Origin: Nitrospirota bacterium
GTDB taxonomy: Bacteria > Nitrospirota > Nitrospiria > SBBL01 > JAADHI01
Direction: 5' to 3'
Length of the DNA: 48,309 bases
Assembly: GCA_029261215.1 (NCBI GenBank)
Contig: JAJDBT010000009.1
Coordinates: 1-48,309 of the forward strand
Of the stretch, positions 1 through 9,438 are shown piece by piece (the stretch's first letter is position 1; every line of letters starts with the position of its first letter). The notes under the pieces are model-generated. The model was not told the DNA's origin. It saw nothing but the letters and a program-made list of their open reading frames with translations, and did not search any database. The position numbers and the translations under genes are program-made.

Positions 1-138
1 ACAATTCTACAGATTTTGAGCGTCACCGTATTCGATAAAATGCCATTAAATCAAGTCGTTGCAGATTCAAAATACAAACCAGAGGACTTCTCCATGTCTA
101 ACCAATTGAATTTATTCAACTATTTAACCGGACAGTAG
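1..138 (+). CDS. IS4-family transposase, C-terminal fragment (5' end outside window)
   Basis: Frame 1 is open from the first base to a TAG at 136-138, giving 45 residues. It begins with a Leu-Gln-Ile-Leu-Ser-Val-Thr-Val-Phe segment and ends QLNLFNYLTGQ. Many IS4-family DDE transposases end this way: a hydrophobic ILQxLSVTLFEK-type helix, then a variable linker, then a QLxLF terminus. The catalytic residues would lie upstream of the window, so activity cannot be judged. A second in-frame stop (TGA, 139-141) follows at once. The assignment rests on recalled family C-termini only. Confidence 0.7.
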   Translation, partial: TILQILSVTVFDKMPLNQVVADSKYKPEDFSMSNQLNLFNYLTGQ

Positions 139-140
139 TG
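123..140 (+). mobile_element. Probable right end of the IS4-type insertion sequence
   Basis: TTTAACCGGACAGTAGTG overlaps the transposase stop codon. Its reverse complement resembles the left ends I associate with IS4-group elements (CACTACTGTCCGG...). The left end and target duplication lie outside the window, so the exact boundary is an inference. It fits the fact that the next reading frame starts in mid-protein at about 142. Confidence 0.45.
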
Positions 141-141
141 A

Positions 142-1401
142 GTGCTTCCGTATTTTCCACCCTTCACGATTTATGCACCGACGCCGGTTGGATGTTACAC
201 GTATTGGAACTATCAGTGCGGAACGGAAGTAATGCTCTACACTAACAGTCCCTGGGCAATCACATGCACACCCTGTCCGCCGGTTATTGCACCAGACAAG
301 TGGGTGCTCTTTATGGCGGTCGGCAATCATCCATTGAGTTTAATTCGCGGAACGGGAAGCACTCTGATTGCGACGACGAACCTGACCAATATTGGACTCA
401 CGGAGGGCAGCGCGCCTTGGGCCGGGCTGTTGCGACCGCGTATTGAGTTCGACAACACGCTACGCCAGGATTTGAATGTGAAGTATTACAAGGTCTCTTG
501 GCGCAAAGTAAATGCAAACTCCGAAATCACAAATCCCCCAATTCTGCCAACTGAATGGACGGAGCTGACGCCGGGCGATGGAGACGTATACCGTCACTAC
601 GCTCACATGGTCGGAACGACGCTGGTGATCGATCCATATCAACTCGGACCAAAAACGGTAAACGGGATTTCCAACCTTTTGGAGATTCCACCGGCAATGC
701 CGCCGCTCGGTCAATGGAGTTTGCCAAACGTTGTGGAAGATACCGCAAGCGCGAAGTTTCCCACGACAACTCACGCACCCGCACTGCAAGCAGGCAAGTA
801 TCAACTAAAACTTGACCTGTTTGACAACACCGGCTCGCCAGTCAACATCGTCACAACGGGAATCAAGTACGTCGTGCCGACCTCTACCGATCTCACTTCC
901 ACCATTAACACGATCGAAGCGGACGCCTCGGGCTTGAACCTTGTTCACGCGAATTCAATGATTATCACGCTGCACCTTGATAACAACGTGTGCAACGCGG
1001 AGATCCCAGCGCCTTCGCTCAGCGGTACTTTTGCAGACGACGATTGTGGCGTATTGGAGTACGATCCGAACAATCCCGGCTCCGTACAGATGGATTATTT
1101 CGCATCCCATCCGAATGGATTCGCGAAACGTGGGTTCTCCGTCTATCGTGGTTCTAATTTGGTCTTGAGTGAAAGCGGTAATGTTGGAGGAGGGAGTTTC
1201 TCCAGAACGGAAACGGTTGCAAACCTTCTTTCAATCAACAGTCCGGGCGGCGGTTGCTGTATAGCAGGCTTCTCTGAAAATCTGAGTGTTGACGCAACAG
1301 CAACCGATGGTTGGTCGCGCCAGAGTCAGTACGATCGCGACGACGTCCGAGCATTCGTACTGACTCAACCATGCGAATGCAAAAACATTTTTGGCAAATA
1401 A
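142..1401 (+). CDS. Unknown protein, probably 5'-truncated by the adjacent IS
   Basis: This is an open frame of 419 codons with no recognised family. The GTG at 142 lies immediately after the transposase stops, has no ribosome-binding site and no signal peptide. The frame therefore probably enters a gene whose 5' part was separated by the insertion. The product is rich in Thr, Pro, Asn and Gly, and predicted beta-strands seem likely. It contains cysteine pairs (CTPC near residue 42, GGGCC near residue 373, CEC near the C-terminus), which suggests an extracytoplasmic protein with disulfides or bound metal. The end FVLTQPCECKNIFGK is followed by the large inverted repeat at 1418-1480. Without the N-terminus, its role cannot be assigned. 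Confidence 0.5.
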   Translation: MLPYFPPFTIYAPTPVGCYTYWNYQCGTEVMLYTNSPWAITCTPCPPVIAPDKWVLFMAVGNHPLSLIRGTGSTLIATTNLTNIGLTEGSAPWAGLLRPRIEFDNTLRQDLNVKYYKVSWRKVNANSEITNPPILPTEWTELTPGDGDVYRHYAHMVGTTLVIDPYQLGPKTVNGISNLLEIPPAMPPLGQWSLPNVVEDTASAKFPTTTHAPALQAGKYQLKLDLFDNTGSPVNIVTTGIKYVVPTSTDLTSTINTIEADASGLNLVHANSMIITLHLDNNVCNAEIPAPSLSGTFADDDCGVLEYDPNNPGSVQMDYFASHPNGFAKRGFSVYRGSNLVLSESGNVGGGSFSRTETVANLLSINSPGGGCCIAGFSENLSVDATATDGWSRQSQYDRDDVRAFVLTQPCECKNIFGK

Positions 1402-1417
1402 GGAATGAAGTGACATC

Positions 1418-1480
1418 CACATCGCCCGCCGAAAACTGACCTAAAACGAGGTAAAGCAAGCGTTTTCGGCGGGCGATGTG
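1418..1480. repeat. 19-bp perfect inverted repeat with 25-base loop
   Basis: The left arm CACATCGCCCGCCGAAAAC (1418-1436) is exactly complementary to the right arm at 1462-1480. No T-run follows, so it is not a standard intrinsic terminator. It lies 17 bases after the stop of the truncated gene. It could be a factor-dependent or bidirectional terminator, an mRNA-stabilising hairpin, or the trace of a small mobile element. Confidence 0.85.
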
Positions 1481-1484
1481 ATAC

Positions 1485-1509
1485 TTGACAGATCAGTGTG
1501 ATCTGTCAA
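1485..1509. promoter_or_regulatory. Palindrome with 11-bp arms, operator-like
   Basis: TTGACAGATCA (1485-1495) and TGATCTGTCAA (1499-1509) are perfect complements separated by GTG. The arm length and short spacer resemble a binding site for a dimeric regulator, and the left arm contains a TTGACA -35-like hexamer. No gene directly downstream is an obvious target; the metalloprotease starts about 470 bases away. The regulatory role is inferred. Confidence 0.4.
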
Positions 1510-1699
1510 CAAACAAAGCAAAAAATGAGGACGAAAAATGGACAATGACTAAAAAAATAAAAAACAGGAAAAATACGAAGGCTGTGATCATTCAGCAGAG
1601 AACGACCTTAAGCAAATTATACTCGAAATTATATTCATCTTCAGTGCCGCTGGTGTTCCCTCCGAAGGCCGTTTCATCCATCTGCACTGAAACATAAAA

Positions 1700-1775
1700 C
1701 CCGGAAACAAGAGGACTATTGTTTTCCGGGTGCTGCCCATCGGGCAGCATGGTGCCGGTGGTTCTCATTCGGCAC
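1700..1775 (+). other. Three consecutive hairpins, possible structured RNA
   Basis: Three stems follow each other. CCCGGAAACA (1700-1709) pairs with 1720-1730, with one bulged T. TGCTGCCC (1731-1738) pairs with GGGCAGCA (1742-1749). GTGCCG (1752-1757) pairs with CGGCAC (1770-1775). The close packing about 200 bases upstream of the metalloprotease start suggests a structured leader or small RNA. I do not recognise a known riboswitch, and polarity is assumed from the downstream gene. Confidence 0.35.
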
Positions 1776-1976
1776 AGGTTTTGGACCAAACAAACACACA
1801 TTTACCAGACAGAAAAATTTGAGGCCCTCTGCTGGGGTCTCTGTCCGGAACGACCATCACGAGCATTACAATTCCCCGGAGAACTAAGAGTTCAGTGGGA
1901 TGGCAAAATAGGACTTTCTTCTGGGTGGGAAGGCCTGTTTTAAATCAAAACACCTAGAAAAAAGAGGAGGAACGAT

Positions 1977-4111
1977 ATGTTCAAGAAAATAGGGTTTATT
2001 TGTAGTTTGTTATTCGCAGGGACACTCGTATTTTTATCCGGCACAAGGGCCTCCGCAATAGATCTGAGTGTGGAAAATATGGAGGTCACCCAGTCCATTC
2101 AATACCTGGACAATCCGGCAAACACGGACAATAGCCTGACCCTTGTTCGTGGCCGAAGAACCACGGTTCGCATGTATATCGATGTTTCCGGTCCAGCCCC
2201 AGTCGCCGGAGTCGATGGACAGCTTGAGGTTTTGGTCAATGGTGTGGCCATGACCGGCTCACCGTTTGGCTCGAAGAACGGCCCCATTACGGCACCACTT
2301 GCTCCGCTAGACCGGGAAGAAACCCAGCACACCCTGAATTTTGAATTTGAAATTCCGGGCATTGGTTTTGGGCCGACAACATCCGATGTGGAACTGATCG
2401 GCACCGTAGACCCTGCCGGACTGATTGCCGAGTCCGATGAGGGCAATAATTCAATGACATTGGAGCATGTCAGTTTTGAATGCCGCAAAGCCCCAGCATT
2501 GCCTATATGCCCATTAACTATACCTTCGCCGAACCAGACCCAGCGAACATGGGTCTGCCTTCCGTTTTCAGGATGCTTCCGGGGATCGGGGATGATTTTA
2601 TCTGGCACACCTATCCCATCCCGGATCCGCCGAACTATTATGCCGCACCCGTGCCTGCGCTGAATTTCGTAACAGATGTGGATACGACCAGCGGGACCCT
2701 CCTCAACGATCTTGAAGCAACCCGTGTCCTGCTTGCCCCCCAACCGGATTATATTTACGGTTGGCTGCCGGGGAATCCCTTTTATGGAAACGGACAAGCG
2801 GCCGGCATCGGGTCTGGCAACGCGGCTTTTGGCAACACCCAAAATTCGCCCAACCGCTATCAACGGACATTTGCCCATGAAATTGGGCACTTATTGGGCC
2901 TTTCCCACAACAGCCGAATATTGGATCCTGATGTGGGTTTTGACGGCGGTTTCCCAGGACTTGAAGTCACTGTGACAGACGACTGTGATCCAGCAGGTGT
3001 TCAGGGAACCAAGTGTCGAGATTTAAAAGACTTCATGTACGCAGGTCAGCTCACACCGGCGGCCTGGATTGATCCTATGACCTATGACCATATTGCAGGT
3101 CATGCCTTAACTCAAAACGAAGGGTGTTCTATCAGCATTTTCAAACCCCTTAAAATCAAGGAATTTTTCATGATTCCGGTCGAGTTTGTCCGTCCAGGCT
3201 GTGAACTTGTGGACTGCTGCCCGGGATGTCCCGGCCCCGGCTATCTGACGCACATTTACGAGTTAAGGGGACCCGTTGCCTTTACGCGTGAAAACCCGAA
3301 AGGAACACGACGCATTGAGCTTCAGGACGTGAAAGGAAACCTGCTTTTTGGCCAAAACTTCGAGGTTTCATTTCATGCCACGGACTCGGAAAAACCAGCC
3401 AATGTCGCGCCGTTTACCTTGCTCGCGCCCAAGATCAAGAACGTCCATCAGATTGTTCTGATCTCCGAGGGAAAAAAAATTGCCAGAAAAGTTCGATCAG
3501 TGAATTCACCCGTCATTCGACTGCTTTCTCCCAAGCAGGGTGAAACCTTAAAAGATATGACCGCTATTCGCTGGGATGCTTCGGATAAAGATGGTGATCC
3601 GCTCCGCTTTTCCCTGCAATACAGTCCGGACGGGGGAGAGACATTCGTACCGCTCGCGGTTAATTTAACGGGACAGGCCTTTCAGCTTGATCCATCTCAT
3701 ATCCCTGGAAGTCTTGAGCAGAACGGACTAATTCGGCTCATCGCCACTGACGGGCTGAATACAACGACAACAGAGGTGAGTACACTTTCTGTATTCGGGA
3801 AAAAACCAACGGTCCAAATACTCAAGCCCGTTTCTTCCCTTTCGCGTAAGCCAGTCACTATTCGTCAGGGGAGCCCATTGATCCTGGTCGGACAAGGATA
3901 CGACCCGGAGGATGGCTTCCTCACCGAGAGATCCCTTCAGTGGATCATTGATGGAAAAAGGGTTGGAAAAGGACGTGTGCTTCAGATAGACACAAAAACC
4001 CTGTCCTCGGGGGAACACAAGGTGATTCTGACCGGGACAGACAAAAACAAGAACAGTGTTGAAACCACAGGAGTCGTCATCATCGACGACAGAACAGGGC
4101 AGAGGCAGTAA
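1977..4111 (+). pseudogene. Secreted metzincin-like zinc metalloprotease, disrupted by one frameshift
   Basis: The first frame (1977-2663, ribosome-binding site GAGGAGG) encodes a signal peptide ending about GTRASA and a CARDB-like beta-sandwich. Recognisable coding in that frame ends near 2490. A second frame, open from 2480 to 4111, continues with the catalytic domain: HEIGHLLGLSH at 2876-2908 fits the metzincin HExxHxxGxxH zinc site, and DFMYAG or DPMTYD could supply the Met-turn. Two Ig/cadherin-like domains with DxDGD-type loops follow. A TGA at 2477-2479 blocks the second frame upstream, so a single shift between about 2480 and 2500 joins the two into a protein of about 711 residues. 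The shift is -1 in reading sense and there is no canonical slippery heptamer. Sequencing error, recent inactivation and recoding all remain possible. Confidence 0.75.
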
Positions 4112-4270
4112 AGCTTCAGAAAAAGAACACACGGATTTGGGCCCTTGTAACAAGGACCCAAATCAGAAATGAGAGACAGGACAAGTGAACCGCATGACCT
4201 ATGGCACCGGCCCGGTGCTGCAAGGTGATTTTGAAGTGGTGGGAACCCTGCATTAAAATGTATTCATCAA
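4112..4270 (+). other. Intergenic segment with hairpin and a possible gene-end remnant
   Basis: A hairpin at 4134-4147 / 4151-4164 (14-bp stem, one mismatch, TAA loop) follows the metalloprotease stop. A short frame from GTG 4185 to TAA near 4256 encodes about 23 residues ending DFEVVGTLH, which looks like the end of a longer protein. No family was recognised. This frame is followed by the terminator at 4271. Confidence 0.35.
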
Positions 4271-4301
4271 GGGGGCCTGGCTTAAAAGCAGGCCCCCTTT
4301 T
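4271..4301 (+). terminator. Rho-independent terminator
   Basis: GGGGGCCTG (4271-4279) pairs perfectly with CAGGCCCCC (4289-4297), with a 9-base loop and a TTTT run immediately after. It insulates the DUF5069 gene from upstream transcription. Confidence 0.85.
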
Positions 4302-4381
4302 GATTGGAAGCGCATTGGGTTTGTGGTAGTCTGAGAAAAGAGCTATTTTAAAAAAAATATCAAAATAAAGAGTACCTGTCC

Positions 4382-4828
4382 GTGAAAAATCATTCCCCTG
4401 ATTTAACAAAAACGTTTCCGAGAAGCCCTTATGAAACATTGGGTGGCATGGTTCACCTGCCCAGAATGACGGATAAGGCCCGAGCCAAACAGGCCGGGCA
4501 GCTCGGGGAATACATCTACCCCTGCCCCCTGGATCAGGGCTTACTTGCCTTTTTAGAAATAGATGCCGAAACGTTCTTTGAGCGCGTGAATCAACAGAAT
4601 GATGATGAACTCGCGCACTGGATTCAAGAAACAGGGGCAAAGCGGACTGAAGCAGAAGTTCGGGAATGGAACACCACATTTTTAAGCCACGCGCCTTTAG
4701 ACGACGAAACAAAAGCACGATTTTTAAAGATGCGCGCTGAAATCGCTCCGGAGCGCAGCGATGTCACCACTTGGGTCGATTTGATCGAGCTCGACGAAGG
4801 CCGCCCGGTTCCCCTCCGCACAATTTGA
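4382..4828 (+). CDS. DUF5069 family protein
   Basis: This 148-residue soluble protein carries the family's PRSPYETLGGMVHLPR segment at residues 13-28, then MTDKARA and YIYPCPLD. The C-terminal half has the Thr-Trp-Val-Asp-Leu-Ile-Glu-Leu-Asp-Glu-Gly stretch typical of the family. The function of DUF5069 is not known. Translation probably begins at GTG 4382; the upstream sequence has only a weak ribosome-binding site. It converges on uvrA, with 44 bases between the two stops. Confidence 0.8.
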   Translation: MKNHSPDLTKTFPRSPYETLGGMVHLPRMTDKARAKQAGQLGEYIYPCPLDQGLLAFLEIDAETFFERVNQQNDDELAHWIQETGAKRTEAEVREWNTTFLSHAPLDDETKARFLKMRAEIAPERSDVTTWVDLIELDEGRPVPLRTI

Positions 4829-4872
4829 GTGCACACACCAAATCGTTATGGACGCTCGGAAATGACCGCTTT

Positions 4873-7695
4873 CTATTCGTCCAGCAGCTTTTTTAAAAAC
4901 TGACCGGTGTAGGAGTTTTCGACTTTGGAGACCTGCTCCGGTGTGCCGGTGGCGATCACGTGCCCGCCGCCGGTGCCGCCTTCCGGGCCTAGGTCGATGA
5001 TCCAGTCGGCGTTTTTAATCACATCCAGATTGTGCTCGATCACCACCACGGTATTGCCGGATTCCGCGAAGCGGTTGAGGACATCCAGCAGTTTTTGAAT
5101 GTCGGCAAAGTGCAGACCCGTCGTGGGTTCATCCAGAATATACAGGGTTTTTCCCGTCGGTCGTTTGGACAATTCTTTTGACAGTTTGATGCGCTGCGCT
5201 TCCCCGCCCGAAAGCGTGGTGGCGGACTGGCCCAGTTTGATATAACCCAGACCGACTTCCTGAAGCGTCAACAGCTTGGAAGCAATCGAGGGAATGGCCT
5301 TGAAAAAGGCCGCGGCATCCTCGACCGTCATGTCCAGAATTTCGGCGATATTATTACTGCGGTAATGAATATCGAGGGTTTCCCGATTGTAGCGTTTTCC
5401 AGTGCACACTTCGCAGGTGACGTAAACATCCGGCAAAAAATGCATCTCGATTTTAATCACCCCGTCGCCCTGACAAGCCTCGCAGCGTCCGCCTTTCACA
5501 TTGAAGGAGTACCGCCCCGCCTTATATCCCCGTACACGGGATTCGGGCAGTTGCGCAAAAAGATCGCGAATAAAGGTAAAGACCCCCGTATACGTCGCGG
5601 CATTGGAGCGCGGCGTGCGGCCAATCGGGGTTTGGTCGATGTGAATGACTTTGTCGATTTGATTGAGGCCGATAATTTTTTCGCAGCTCCCTGGTTTGTC
5701 CGAACTGTGATTCAGGGTTTGCGCGATGTTTTTATAGAGGGTTTCAAGCACGAGGGTGGACTTCCCGGAGCCGGATACGCCCGTGACGCAGGTAAAAAGC
5801 CCCAGCGGAAAATCGACATCAATCCCATTGAGATTGTTTTCAACGGCCTTTCTGATTTGAATAAAACCTTTGGGTTTTCGCTTGCTGAGAGGCAGGGAAA
5901 TCGTTTTCTTTTTTGAAAGGTATTGCCCGGTGCCGGAATTCGGGTCCGCGATAATGTCCGCAGGGGTTCCCTGAGCCATCACTGAACCCCCGTGAATCCC
6001 CGCCGCTGGCCCCATATCAATGACCCAGTCGGCGCTTTGAATGGTTTCTTCGTCATGCTCGACGACCAGTACCGTATTCCCGATATCCCGCAAATGCCGC
6101 AAGGTGTCCAAAAGACGCAGGTTGTCCCGCTGATGCAGCCCGATACTGGGTTCATCCAATATATAAAGCACCCCCACGAGGGACGAGCCAATTTGTGTCG
6201 CAAGACGGATGCGCTGGCCTTCCCCGCCGGAAAGCGTGCCAGCCGCCCGGTTTAAATTCAGATAATCCACCCCGACGTTGACCAAAAATCCCAGCCGCTC
6301 CCGCACCTCTTTCAGGATGCGTGCGCCAATCAGGGATTCCCGTTCCGTCAAGGCCAGATTGTCCACAAAAACAAGCGCCTCCTTGATTGAAAGCGCGGTG
6401 GCTTCCGCAATCGATAAACCGCCGACTTTTATCGCCAGACTTTCCGGTTTTAAGCGTTTGCCTCCGCAGGTTCCGCAGGGATGTTTGGCCATGTACAGCT
6501 CTATTTCCTGCCGGATATAGCTGGAATCGGTCTCTTTGTAACGCCGCTCCAGATTCGGAATCACGCCCTCAAAAGGCCGCCGGTAGCTCACCATTTCACC
6601 CTCGCGCATCCCTGTGAATTCAATTAAAGTCGTGCCGGAGCCGTAGAGTAAGGCCTGTTGGTGTTTGGGTGCCAGTTTTTTAAAGGGCCTCGTCCGGTCC
6701 ATTTTGTAATGATCCGAAATCGACTCCATCACCTGGTCATAAAAGCTCGATCCGCGTCTGGCCCAGGGTTTGATCGCGCCATCCCGAAGGGAAAGCGATA
6801 AGTTCGGGACAATGAGCTGCGGATCCACATCAAGCGTTGTGCCGAGCCCGTCGCAGGCGGGGCAGGCACCTTGCGGGGAATTAAAGGAAAAAATACGCGG
6901 TTCAATCTTGGGATAACTCACACCGCAGTCAATACAGGCCAAGTGCTCCGAAAAAAGGATCAGCTCCTCTCCTTTGAGGATCAGAACAAGACCGTCTCCC
7001 ATTTTTGCGGCCAGTTCCAAGGAATCGGCCAGCCGCCGTTCCAGCCCGGCTTTCACAATGAGCCGGTCAATCACGACTTCAATATCGTGTTTTTTGTTTT
7101 TTTCCAGATCAACCATCTCTCCGTCCTGAGAGAGATCAATGATCTTTCCGTCGATGCGCACGCGGATAAAACCGCGTTCCCGAACAACACGCAGTTCTTT
7201 TTTATATTCCCCTTTTCGACCCCGAACAATCGGGGCGAGGATATGAATCTTTTCTCCGGCCGGAAACTGCATGACCACATCCACCATTTGCTGAATGGTC
7301 TGCGATGTAATTTCTTTGCCGCACTGATAACAGGTGGGACGGCCGATCCGGGCAAACAAGAGCCGGAAATAATCATAAATTTCCGTCACCGTCGCGACGG
7401 TCGAACGTGGATTCTTGCTCGTGGTTTTTTGCTCAATGGAAATCGCGGGCGACAACCCCTCAATCGCATCCACATCGGGCTTGTCCATCTTGTCTAAAAA
7501 CTGACGGGCGTAGGCGGAGAGCGATTCCACATAACGCCGCTGGCCCTCGGCATAAATCGTATCAAAAGCGAGCGAAGACTTGCCGGAGCCGGAAAGCCCC
7601 GTAATCACCACCAGCTTGTCACGCGGGATTTCCAGGTCGATGTTTTTGAGGTTGTGCTCGCGGGCGCCTTTAATGTGGATGCTGCGTTCTTTCAT
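4873..7695 (-). CDS. uvrA: Excinuclease ABC subunit A
   Basis: A full-length protein of 940 residues. UvrA is the damage-recognition ATPase of nucleotide excision repair and works in the cytoplasm with UvrB and UvrC. Two ABC modules are visible. The first has Walker [10 protein letters not shown] near residue 33 and [12 protein letters not shown] with [14 protein letters not shown] near residues 490-520. The second has Walker [10 protein letters not shown] near residue 640, the [11 protein letters not shown] signature and [14 protein letters not shown]. Zinc-binding cysteine pairs are present ([38 protein letters not shown]). The first signature reads GEGQR rather than GEAQR, a tolerated variation. 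It is divergent from the permease region and lies 66 bases downstream of rluD on the same strand. Confidence 0.97.
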   Translation of the reverse strand: MKERSIHIKGAREHNLKNIDLEIPRDKLVVITGLSGSGKSSLAFDTIYAEGQRRYVESLSAYARQFLDKMDKPDVDAIEGLSPAISIEQKTTSKNPRSTVATVTEIYDYFRLLFARIGRPTCYQCGKEITSQTIQQMVDVVMQFPAGEKIHILAPIVRGRKGEYKKELRVVRERGFIRVRIDGKIIDLSQDGEMVDLEKNKKHDIEVVIDRLIVKAGLERRLADSLELAAKMGDGLVLILKGEELILFSEHLACIDCGVSYPKIEPRIFSFNSPQGACPACDGLGTTLDVDPQLIVPNLSLSLRDGAIKPWARRGSSFYDQVMESISDHYKMDRTRPFKKLAPKHQQALLYGSGTTLIEFTGMREGEMVSYRRPFEGVIPNLERRYKETDSSYIRQEIELYMAKHPCGTCGGKRLKPESLAIKVGGLSIAEATALSIKEALVFVDNLALTERESLIGARILKEVRERLGFLVNVGVDYLNLNRAAGTLSGGEGQRIRLATQIGSSLVGVLYILDEPSIGLHQRDNLRLLDTLRHLRDIGNTVLVVEHDEETIQSADWVIDMGPAAGIHGGSVMAQGTPADIIADPNSGTGQYLSKKKTISLPLSKRKPKGFIQIRKAVENNLNGIDVDFPLGLFTCVTGVSGSGKSTLVLETLYKNIAQTLNHSSDKPGSCEKIIGLNQIDKVIHIDQTPIGRTPRSNAATYTGVFTFIRDLFAQLPESRVRGYKAGRYSFNVKGGRCEACQGDGVIKIEMHFLPDVYVTCEVCTGKRYNRETLDIHYRSNNIAEILDMTVEDAAAFFKAIPSIASKLLTLQEVGLGYIKLGQSATTLSGGEAQRIKLSKELSKRPTGKTLYILDEPTTGLHFADIQKLLDVLNRFAESGNTVVVIEHNLDVIKNADWIIDLGPEGGTGGGHVIATGTPEQVSKVENSYTGQFLKKLLDE

Positions 7696-7761
7696 AATCT
7701 AAGCCCTATCCATACGGAAAACTGAAATACTATCATGCGGCATGAGAGGGTGACAATTGGC

Positions 7762-8697
7762 TTATTCAGACTTTGTTTGAAGGCGTTCCAAAATCACCGC
7801 CATATCCGGCGGCGGGGGTGTTGTGAAAGACAATCGTTCTTTTGTGGAAGGATGCACAAAACCCAGCATCGCCGCGTGCAGCATGTGTCGATCTGCGCTG
7901 AGGCCGAGCGATTTTTCCATTTTTCCGCCGTATTCCTTGTCGCCAATAATAGGGTGGCCGATGTGCGCCATGTGCACACGGATCTGGTGTGTGCGGCCGG
8001 TTTGCGGGGACACTTCCAAGAGGGTCGCGGGTTTAAAACGTGCTTTGATCATGTAATGCGTTTCCGCTTCACGCGGGCTAGAAGTCCGGGCAGAAATCTT
8101 TTTGCGGTGAATGCGGTCGCGCCCGATGGCGAGATTGATTTTGCCCGCTTTTTTTACCTTGCCACACACCAGCGCCAAATAGAGCCGGTCGATGCTGTGA
8201 TCTTTAAACTGTTTTGAAAGAAAGCGGTGGGCCTCGTCCGTTTTGGCAATGACCATCACGCCAGAGGTTTCTTTGTCCAGTCGGTGCACAATGCCCGGCC
8301 GCTCGCGCCCGCCGATGCCGGTGAGGTCATGACAATGGTGCAAGAGGGCGTGCACCATCGTCCCTTCGTAATGCCCCGGCGCGGGGTGCACCACCATGCC
8401 CGCCGCTTTGTTCAGCACAAGCAAGGCACTATCCTCGAACAAAATATCCAGCGGAATATCTTCCGGAATAAGCTCCAAAGGGGTCGGCGGCGGAATCGTG
8501 ATATCAATACGATCCCCTTTTTTGACTTTGTAACTCGCGCGGACGGGTTCGCCATTTAAAAGAATCTGTTCTTCCGAAATCAATCGCTGAATTTGAGACC
8601 GCGCTATCGAAAGCCCTTTTTTAATGAGATAAAGATCCAGCCGTTCAGGATTTTTTTCATCGGGCACAAGAATGGGAGATTTTGGGAATGTGGGCAT
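7762..8697 (-). CDS. rluD: RluA-family 23S rRNA pseudouridine synthase (RluD type)
   Basis: This 311-residue enzyme isomerises uridine to pseudouridine in RNA. An S4 RNA-binding domain covers roughly residues 20-80 (LYLIKKGLSIARSQIQRLI...). The catalytic domain follows, with the HRLDKETSG motif near residue 138 carrying the catalytic Asp. RTHQIRVHMAHIGHPIIGDKEYGG is conserved near residue 235. S4 domain plus length fits RluD, which modifies helix 69 of 23S rRNA; assignment to that site rather than another RluA-family target is by similarity only. It is encoded upstream of uvrA on the minus strand and may be co-transcribed with it. Confidence 0.9.
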   Translation of the reverse strand: MPTFPKSPILVPDEKNPERLDLYLIKKGLSIARSQIQRLISEEQILLNGEPVRASYKVKKGDRIDITIPPPTPLELIPEDIPLDILFEDSALLVLNKAAGMVVHPAPGHYEGTMVHALLHHCHDLTGIGGRERPGIVHRLDKETSGVMVIAKTDEAHRFLSKQFKDHSIDRLYLALVCGKVKKAGKINLAIGRDRIHRKKISARTSSPREAETHYMIKARFKPATLLEVSPQTGRTHQIRVHMAHIGHPIIGDKEYGGKMEKSLGLSADRHMLHAAMLGFVHPSTKERLSFTTPPPPDMAVILERLQTKSE

Positions 8698-8799
8698 AAT
8701 AAATTGAAGCTTACTCGATATTAATTTTTTCTAAAACCAATGGAACATTAAGATCGCGTTCAAATATACATATCATTTTTTATCTGACTTACCGTTTCA

Positions 8800-9438
8800 T
8801 CACGAATCGTTCGATGTTTTCTTTATAATGGCGGACTTAATTCCATTAAGCTCTGAAATATTTTTCGTAACAGCATCCTTAATCCCCTTCAGTTGCGAAA
8901 CAGTAGAATCAGGAGGAACGACACTTTTAACGTAGGCTCGAAGATCTATTGTACTCTCTTCCTCTACCTTTTTATCGCCATATTCATAGACTGCGGCTAT
9001 TGTGAATACACTGGGAGTTAGATCTTGATTGGCATCTGGGCCTAAAATATGAAAACCAGAACCTAGGGCAAAGAAGATTTTTTCACCTGAGGATAAAGAG
9101 GCTGTTTTAGAAGAAAAAGCGTGGAGGTTTCGAAGGTTATTCTGTTCTTTTTTTTCTGCATATTGATAAAAATCTTTATTAATTTGCAACGTCAAATTCT
9201 TTGCCCCAGTTTTTCCAGAGTTTTCAATCTTCAAGTAGAATATTCCCTTCTCCGGAAAAGAGATCGGAGCCACAGAGATATAGGGTCGATACAGCATTTC
9301 TTGCTGGAGATGCATTTGTTGTAAAACGCCCTCATTCGCTTTGAGAATTTTAAATGTCACCCATGCGTAGAAGGCCGTGATGACAATAAGAAGGAAAGTC
9401 AGATTCTCTATGCTGATCATCTTTTCAATGTCACTCAC
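8800..9438 (-). CDS. Membrane-anchored protein of unknown function
   Basis: A 212-residue protein with one N-terminal membrane segment (about residues 13-30, NLTFLLIVITAFYAWVTF), a short helix, and a beta-rich domain beginning RPYISVAPISFPEKGIFYLKI. That domain resembles the immunoglobulin-like folds seen in membrane-anchored proteins of defence and accessory islands. The gene is visibly more AT-rich than uvrA or guaB and sits next to a toxin-antitoxin pair, so it may have been acquired. An alternative start lies six codons in (MISIENL). No family was recognised. The 243 bases to the next gene on the right contain no clear gene. Confidence 0.65.
   Translation of the reverse strand: MSDIEKMISIENLTFLLIVITAFYAWVTFKILKANEGVLQQMHLQQEMLYRPYISVAPISFPEKGIFYLKIENSGKTGAKNLTLQINKDFYQYAEKKEQNNLRNLHAFSSKTASLSSGEKIFFALGSGFHILGPDANQDLTPSVFTIAAVYEYGDKKVEEESTIDLRAYVKSVVPPDSTVSQLKGIKDAVTKNISELNGIKSAIIKKTSNDS

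Larger units (their letters stand above)
1402..1976. other. Non-coding stretch with several inverted repeats
   Basis: No convincing gene is present in 575 bases. Short open frames on both strands lack ribosome-binding sites and protein-like composition. The stretch holds a 19-bp inverted repeat (1418-1480), an 11-bp palindrome (1485-1509) and three consecutive hairpins (1700-1775), each listed separately. It ends in the ribosome-binding site (GAGGAGG) of the metalloprotease gene at 1977. Confidence 0.6.

Noticed and set aside
1485-1697. Open frame of 70 codons (Lys/Asn-rich)
   Set aside because: It starts inside a palindrome, has no ribosome-binding site and overlaps structured non-coding sequence. 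Its composition mirrors AT-rich spacer DNA.
1719-1943. Open frame of 74 codons before the metalloprotease
   Set aside because: It overlaps two hairpins, has no ribosome-binding site and shows no protein-like pattern.
2480-2500. Programmed -1 frameshift in the metalloprotease gene
   Set aside because: No X-XXY-YYZ slippery heptamer or clear downstream stimulatory stem was seen. A mutation or sequencing error is simpler.
5365-5916. Open frame of 183 codons on the plus strand
   Set aside because: It lies entirely opposite the conserved uvrA coding sequence and is a shadow frame.
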